In this document: positions 61,331-64,000 of the stretch, piece by piece
Position numbering within the stretch: position 1 is the stretch's first letter
Layout of the letters: each line of letters begins with the position of its first letter
Assembly: GCA_007694905.1 (NCBI GenBank)
Contig: REEU01000153.1
Location: forward strand, 1 to 64,000
Source of the DNA: Gammaproteobacteria bacterium
GTDB taxonomy: Bacteria > Pseudomonadota > Gammaproteobacteria > Pseudomonadales > Azotimanducaceae
Reading direction: 5' to 3'
DNA length: 64,000 nucleotides
Notes under the pieces: model-generated
Seen by the model: the letters and a program-made list of their open reading frames with translations, nothing else
Database searches by the model: none
Told to the model about the DNA's origin: nothing
Translations under genes and position numbers: made by a program

Positions 61331-61876
61331 TTGCACGAGCTGGATACGGAGCGCCTACGTTTGCGAGCGTTTGCCGTGGAGCATCTCGATGCGCTTCACG
61401 CGCTGTGGACCGATCCGGACGTGCGTCGCTATCTGTGGGACGACCGCGTCATCTCCCGTGAACGCGCAGCCAAGGTGATCGCAGACAGCGAGCACAATTT
61501 TGAGGAGCGCGGTTTCGGATTCTGGGCGATGCTACTGCGTGCCGAGGGCGATGCCCTGATCGGGTTCTGCGGCTACCGCCTGTTCGAGGAGACCGGAGAA
61601 CCGGAATTGCTCTACGGGATCCTGCCTCGCTTCTGGGGCAAGGGTTTGGTGTCCGAGGCTGCCCATGCCGTCATCCGTGATGGCTTCGAACGCTGTGGCT
61701 TTCAACGCATCATTGCCGCCACCGATACGCCCAATCAGTCATCCGTTAAGGTGATGCAGCGCCTCGGCATGCTGTTTCTCAAGCGGGGCAAATTCCATGG
61801 TCTCGATACCGTGTTTTTCGAGCTTTCGCCGGCGGACTATGCGGACCATCTCGAGCTTGGGGCGCGCAGCACCTGA
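61331..61876 (+). CDS. GNAT acetyltransferase, RimJ/RimL type
   Basis: 181-residue acetyltransferase. It opens ELDTERLRLRAFAVEHLDAL, and motif A is LLYGILPRFWGKGLVSEAAH (near residues 95-114), followed by IAATDTPNQSSVKVMQRLGM. This is the layout of RimJ/RimL-like enzymes that modify protein N-termini, or small-molecule relatives. TTG at 61331 is the only near start and has GGAGGG upstream. It abuts the acylphosphatase gene by one base. Confidence 0.85.
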   Translation: MHELDTERLRLRAFAVEHLDALHALWTDPDVRRYLWDDRVISRERAAKVIADSEHNFEERGFGFWAMLLRAEGDALIGFCGYRLFEETGEPELLYGILPRFWGKGLVSEAAHAVIRDGFERCGFQRIIAATDTPNQSSVKVMQRLGMLFLKRGKFHGLDTVFFELSPADYADHLELGARST

Positions 61877-62154
61877 TGAACGTCGATGCGTTCGAAGTCC
61901 GGGTTCGAGGGCGGGTGCATGGGGTGTGCTTTCGCGCCTCGACCCGGCGGGCCGCGCCCGAACTCGGACTCGTCGGCTGGGTCCGCGACGAGGCGGATGG
62001 GAGTGTCGCCATGCACGTTCACGGCCCACCGGGCGCGCTGGAGCAGTTTCAGGCTTGGACCCATCGTGGCCCTCCCGGTGCCCGTGTTGATACGGTCGAA
62101 GTTGCGTCTGTTGCCGTGGAGTCCCGGCTCGAGACATTCGAGGTCCGGCGATGA
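61876..62154 (+). CDS. Acylphosphatase-like protein with altered catalytic residue
   Basis: 92-residue protein of the acylphosphatase fold. The phosphate loop VRGRVHGVCFRAST (residues 9-22) keeps the catalytic Arg. The family's catalytic Asn, normally in GWVRN, reads Asp here (GLVGWVRDEADGSV). This change usually weakens acylphosphatase activity, so the enzyme may be inactive or altered. It overlaps the DUF503 gene by four bases. Confidence 0.88.
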   Translation: MNVDAFEVRVRGRVHGVCFRASTRRAAPELGLVGWVRDEADGSVAMHVHGPPGALEQFQAWTHRGPPGARVDTVEVASVAVESRLETFEVRR

Positions 62155-62435
62155 CGCCAGACATCGTGCTGCTGAGCGTCAGTTTCCATCTCGATGGCTG
62201 TCGGTCCCTGAAGGAGCGAAGGCAGCGTCTCGGTGGTCTGCGTCAGCGCCTGGGGCGGGAGAGTGGTGTCGCGCTGTGTGAGCATGCTTGCGATGATCCG
62301 GAAGCGTCGATCTGGAGTATTGTGATCGTAGCGAGCAGTCGGCGCGGGGCGACCGATCTCGCCGGCCGAATCGAACGGGATCTGGAGTCCCGGGTCGATG
62401 CTGTCATTCAGGATCTGACCCGGGAGTGGTTGTAG
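62151..62435 (+). CDS. DUF503 family protein
   Basis: 94-residue protein of the DUF503/YlxP-like group. It has the beta-strand VLLSVSFHLDGCRSLKERRQ with the characteristic SLKERR pair, and later IWSIVIVASSRRGATDLA. The family is small and of unknown function. Start overlaps the acylphosphatase stop (ATGA). It is followed by the DUF3080 gene after 35 bases. Confidence 0.82.
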   Translation: MTPDIVLLSVSFHLDGCRSLKERRQRLGGLRQRLGRESGVALCEHACDDPEASIWSIVIVASSRRGATDLAGRIERDLESRVDAVIQDLTREWL

Positions 62436-62470
62436 CTTTCTCGAAACGGGCGTGACCGGAGGTCACACAG

Positions 62471-63544
62471 ATGTTCCCGAACCGGTCACGCCGGAGAGCG
62501 CCTGTCCTGCTCATCTGCCTCGGTCTTTCGCTGCTGATGACCGGGTGTGCGCCTGAAGATCCGGCGGCCACGATGCTCGCGGAGTACCGAATCCGCATCG
62601 CCCGCGTCGTGGACGTCGACCTGGAACCTGCGGCGATGCCCCCGCTTGCAACATGGCCGCGAAATCGGGAGCGAACCCTCGTCGTCCCGCCCCTGCGGGC
62701 AGGACTTGGCCGCTTTCTGAGCCTGCATCGCTGCGACCTCGGCAGTCTCATCGGGGAACGCAGCTCCCAGCTCGGCCGGGTGATGCGGCCGAGTCAACTG
62801 CTCTCCTACGAGCATCGATTCCTGTTGGCGGCGGAGCGCTGCCTCGTCCGACTCGAGGGTGATTCGGGCCAGGAGGCGCTGCGGGCGGATCTCGCCGACA
62901 TCGTCGCATTCAAGCGTGAGCGGCTGCCGCTGCTGGCATGGAATGCGACGCTGGGCGGTGAGGACCTGGCGGGCGCCCATGCCCTGGATGTCCCTGCTCT
63001 GCCACCCGATCGCACGGAACTGGCAGGGCAGGCCGAAGCCGAGGCGCTGCGACTGCTGGCGGATCGATTGCCGCGTCTAGGCTGGGATGACCTGGACATG
63101 GCCGCATGGGATGCGCCCTGGGAGGTCTTGAGTCGAAGTGCCTTCCCTGGGCGTGCTCGGCGGGGCGTGCAGTTGCTCACCCACTATCTTGACGAGGTTG
63201 CGCGCCTGCTGGAGGCGCGGCAGGCGCAGCGACCCCTGTGCCCACAGGGGCGGCCGACCCGCGATGCGGACATCCTCGTCAATGTGTTCAGGGGGTATCA
63301 TGCAGACTCCGTGCAGCCCTACCTGGTGGCCATCGATGGCGCCCAGCGTCGCTGGTTTGCGGCCATCGATACGCTGGCGGCCGCGCAACGGGTGACGCCG
63401 CCGCAAGGATTTGCGGAGTTCGCAACCGAGGTGCTCGAACCCTCAGGTAGCGCGTGGCAAAGTTTCGTCACGGCCCGGCAGCGGCATACCGCGGCCTGGC
63501 AGGATGTGCTCGATCGTTGTGCTCTGTCGCCCACTGCCGGGTGA
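62471..63544 (+). CDS. DUF3080 lipoprotein
   Basis: 357-residue predicted lipoprotein. The N-terminus is basic, then hydrophobic, ending in the lipobox LLMTGC (residues 21-26). The mature protein carries the DUF3080 domain, known from Gammaproteobacteria, seen here as LGRFLSLHRCDLGSLIGERS and MRPSQLLSYEHRFLLAAERC. The next residue after Cys is Ala, so outer-membrane anchoring is likely. The function is unknown. Confidence 0.85.
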   Translation: MFPNRSRRRAPVLLICLGLSLLMTGCAPEDPAATMLAEYRIRIARVVDVDLEPAAMPPLATWPRNRERTLVVPPLRAGLGRFLSLHRCDLGSLIGERSSQLGRVMRPSQLLSYEHRFLLAAERCLVRLEGDSGQEALRADLADIVAFKRERLPLLAWNATLGGEDLAGAHALDVPALPPDRTELAGQAEAEALRLLADRLPRLGWDDLDMAAWDAPWEVLSRSAFPGRARRGVQLLTHYLDEVARLLEARQAQRPLCPQGRPTRDADILVNVFRGYHADSVQPYLVAIDGAQRRWFAAIDTLAAAQRVTPPQGFAEFATEVLEPSGSAWQSFVTARQRHTAAWQDVLDRCALSPTAG

Positions 63545-63564
63545 CACTAGAGGATATTCACGTT

Positions 63565-63966
63565 ATGCGTCTGCTTCTGATCGCCGCCTTGATTGCCGGA
63601 GTCGCCTGGGTGCTGCTGCGCAACGTGCAGGAGCGCCGACAGGCGTGGCTTGCGCGTCTGGCCCTGCCTGGCCGCTGGCAGGGTGATCAGGACGGTGTGC
63701 ACTACCGTCTCGAGCTCAGCGGCGGCCTGGACGGGGGCCAATACCAGGAAGTCAATGAAGGTCCGTCCGGACGCCACGAGGAGGCGGGCAGCTGGCGCCT
63801 CAGCGGGAACAGCGTCGTCTTTGAACCCGAGGGAGGAGCCGCCTGCTCATGTGATCTCCGGTTGTTCGAGAGTGGCCGCATCGGACTGCATGGGCCAGGC
63901 CGCGAGCGTCGGGTTTACGTACGGCAAGGGGACAACGTGGTCATGCTTCCTCGCCGCCGCGGGTGA
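63565..63966 (+). CDS. Hypothetical membrane-anchored protein
   Basis: 133-residue protein. It starts with one hydrophobic helix (MRLLLIAALIAGVAWVLL), so it is anchored in the inner membrane or exported. The remainder is a small beta-rich domain with a lipocalin-like look (LPGRWQGDQDGVHYRLELSG, EAGSWRLSGNSVVFEPEG). Two nearby cysteines (CSCDL) could form a disulfide. No family is recognised. ATG at 63565 follows GAGGATATTC. Its stop overlaps a minus-strand partial gene by 26 bases. Confidence 0.6.
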   Translation: MRLLLIAALIAGVAWVLLRNVQERRQAWLARLALPGRWQGDQDGVHYRLELSGGLDGGQYQEVNEGPSGRHEEAGSWRLSGNSVVFEPEGGAACSCDLRLFESGRIGLHGPGRERRVYVRQGDNVVMLPRRRG

Positions 63967-64000
63967 GGCTCACGGCGACGGCCACGGCGCCTGCGAACAG
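63941..64000 (-). CDS. Partial gene at the window edge
   Basis: The last 19 codons of a minus-strand gene are visible, ending GAVAVAVSLTRGGEEA at stop 63941-63943. The hydrophobic run before the charged tail suggests a membrane protein. The rest lies beyond the window, so the family cannot be named. Confidence 0.35.
   Translation of the reverse strand: MFAGAVAVAVSLTRGGEEA

Overview
The window is chromosomal DNA from a high-GC (roughly 65 percent by eye) Gram-negative bacterium. Several families seen here are typical of Gammaproteobacteria: DUF2058 and DUF3080 proteins, GlnS, a Fur without the usual cysteine pair, MlaA/VacJ, TesB and an OmpW-like porin. The lineage below class cannot be fixed from the sequence. 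No rRNA, tRNA, CRISPR array, integrase or transposase was recognised. Genes are dense, with many 1-4 base start/stop overlaps.

Region 1-15.2 kb is a coenzyme F420 locus. On the minus strand lie npdG, cofE, cofD, then (after a 1.9 kb interruption) cofC, a fused cofGH, and a metal/cobalamin-type ABC permease and ATPase. Two F420-type luciferase-like oxidoreductases (LLM) and two MFS transporters flank them. The interruption holds a plus-strand ompW and the debris of an old duplication: truncated cofD and npdG pieces next to intact cofC, and a 5' stub of cofC next to intact cofD. The whole block is bracketed by two direct copies of a ~67 bp repeat (1-67 and 15172-15240).

Region 15.3-31.3 kb: a phospholipid-type methyltransferase with a DUF2058 gene, a GNAT, a papain-like hydrolase, and a small unknown gene with its own terminator. 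Next come a Na+/solute symporter and a compatible-solute cluster (GH13_18 phosphorylase meeting gpgS and an HAD phosphatase, so probably glucosylglycerate). Then Fur, two more LLM enzymes, an enoyl-CoA hydratase, an alpha/beta hydrolase and a leucine-dehydrogenase-type enzyme.

Region 31.4-46.5 kb: a Bcr/CflA exporter, a CHAD protein, MlaA, a five-PAS GGDEF-EAL enzyme, paired acyl-CoA dehydrogenases, a photolyase, a soluble hybrid histidine kinase, TesB and a transglutaminase-like lipoprotein.

Region 46.6-64 kb: glnS, HMG-CoA-lyase-type and CoA-transferase genes, a VOC protein, a dimeric-type dUTPase, an LpxH-like phosphoesterase paired with a GT4 glycosyltransferase, and a NUDIX hydrolase. 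A TonB-receptor remnant precedes an ABC ATPase and two DUF3526-type permeases, followed by a TetR regulator, a dynamin-like GTPase and a run of small conserved genes.

Read together, the locus makes F420 and carries at least four candidate F420-using enzymes, alongside acyl-CoA/branched-chain catabolism. A second dispersed element of ~115 bp made of several hairpins occurs twice (28336-28453 and 53522-53636), each time just past a stop codon and in the same orientation relative to that gene.
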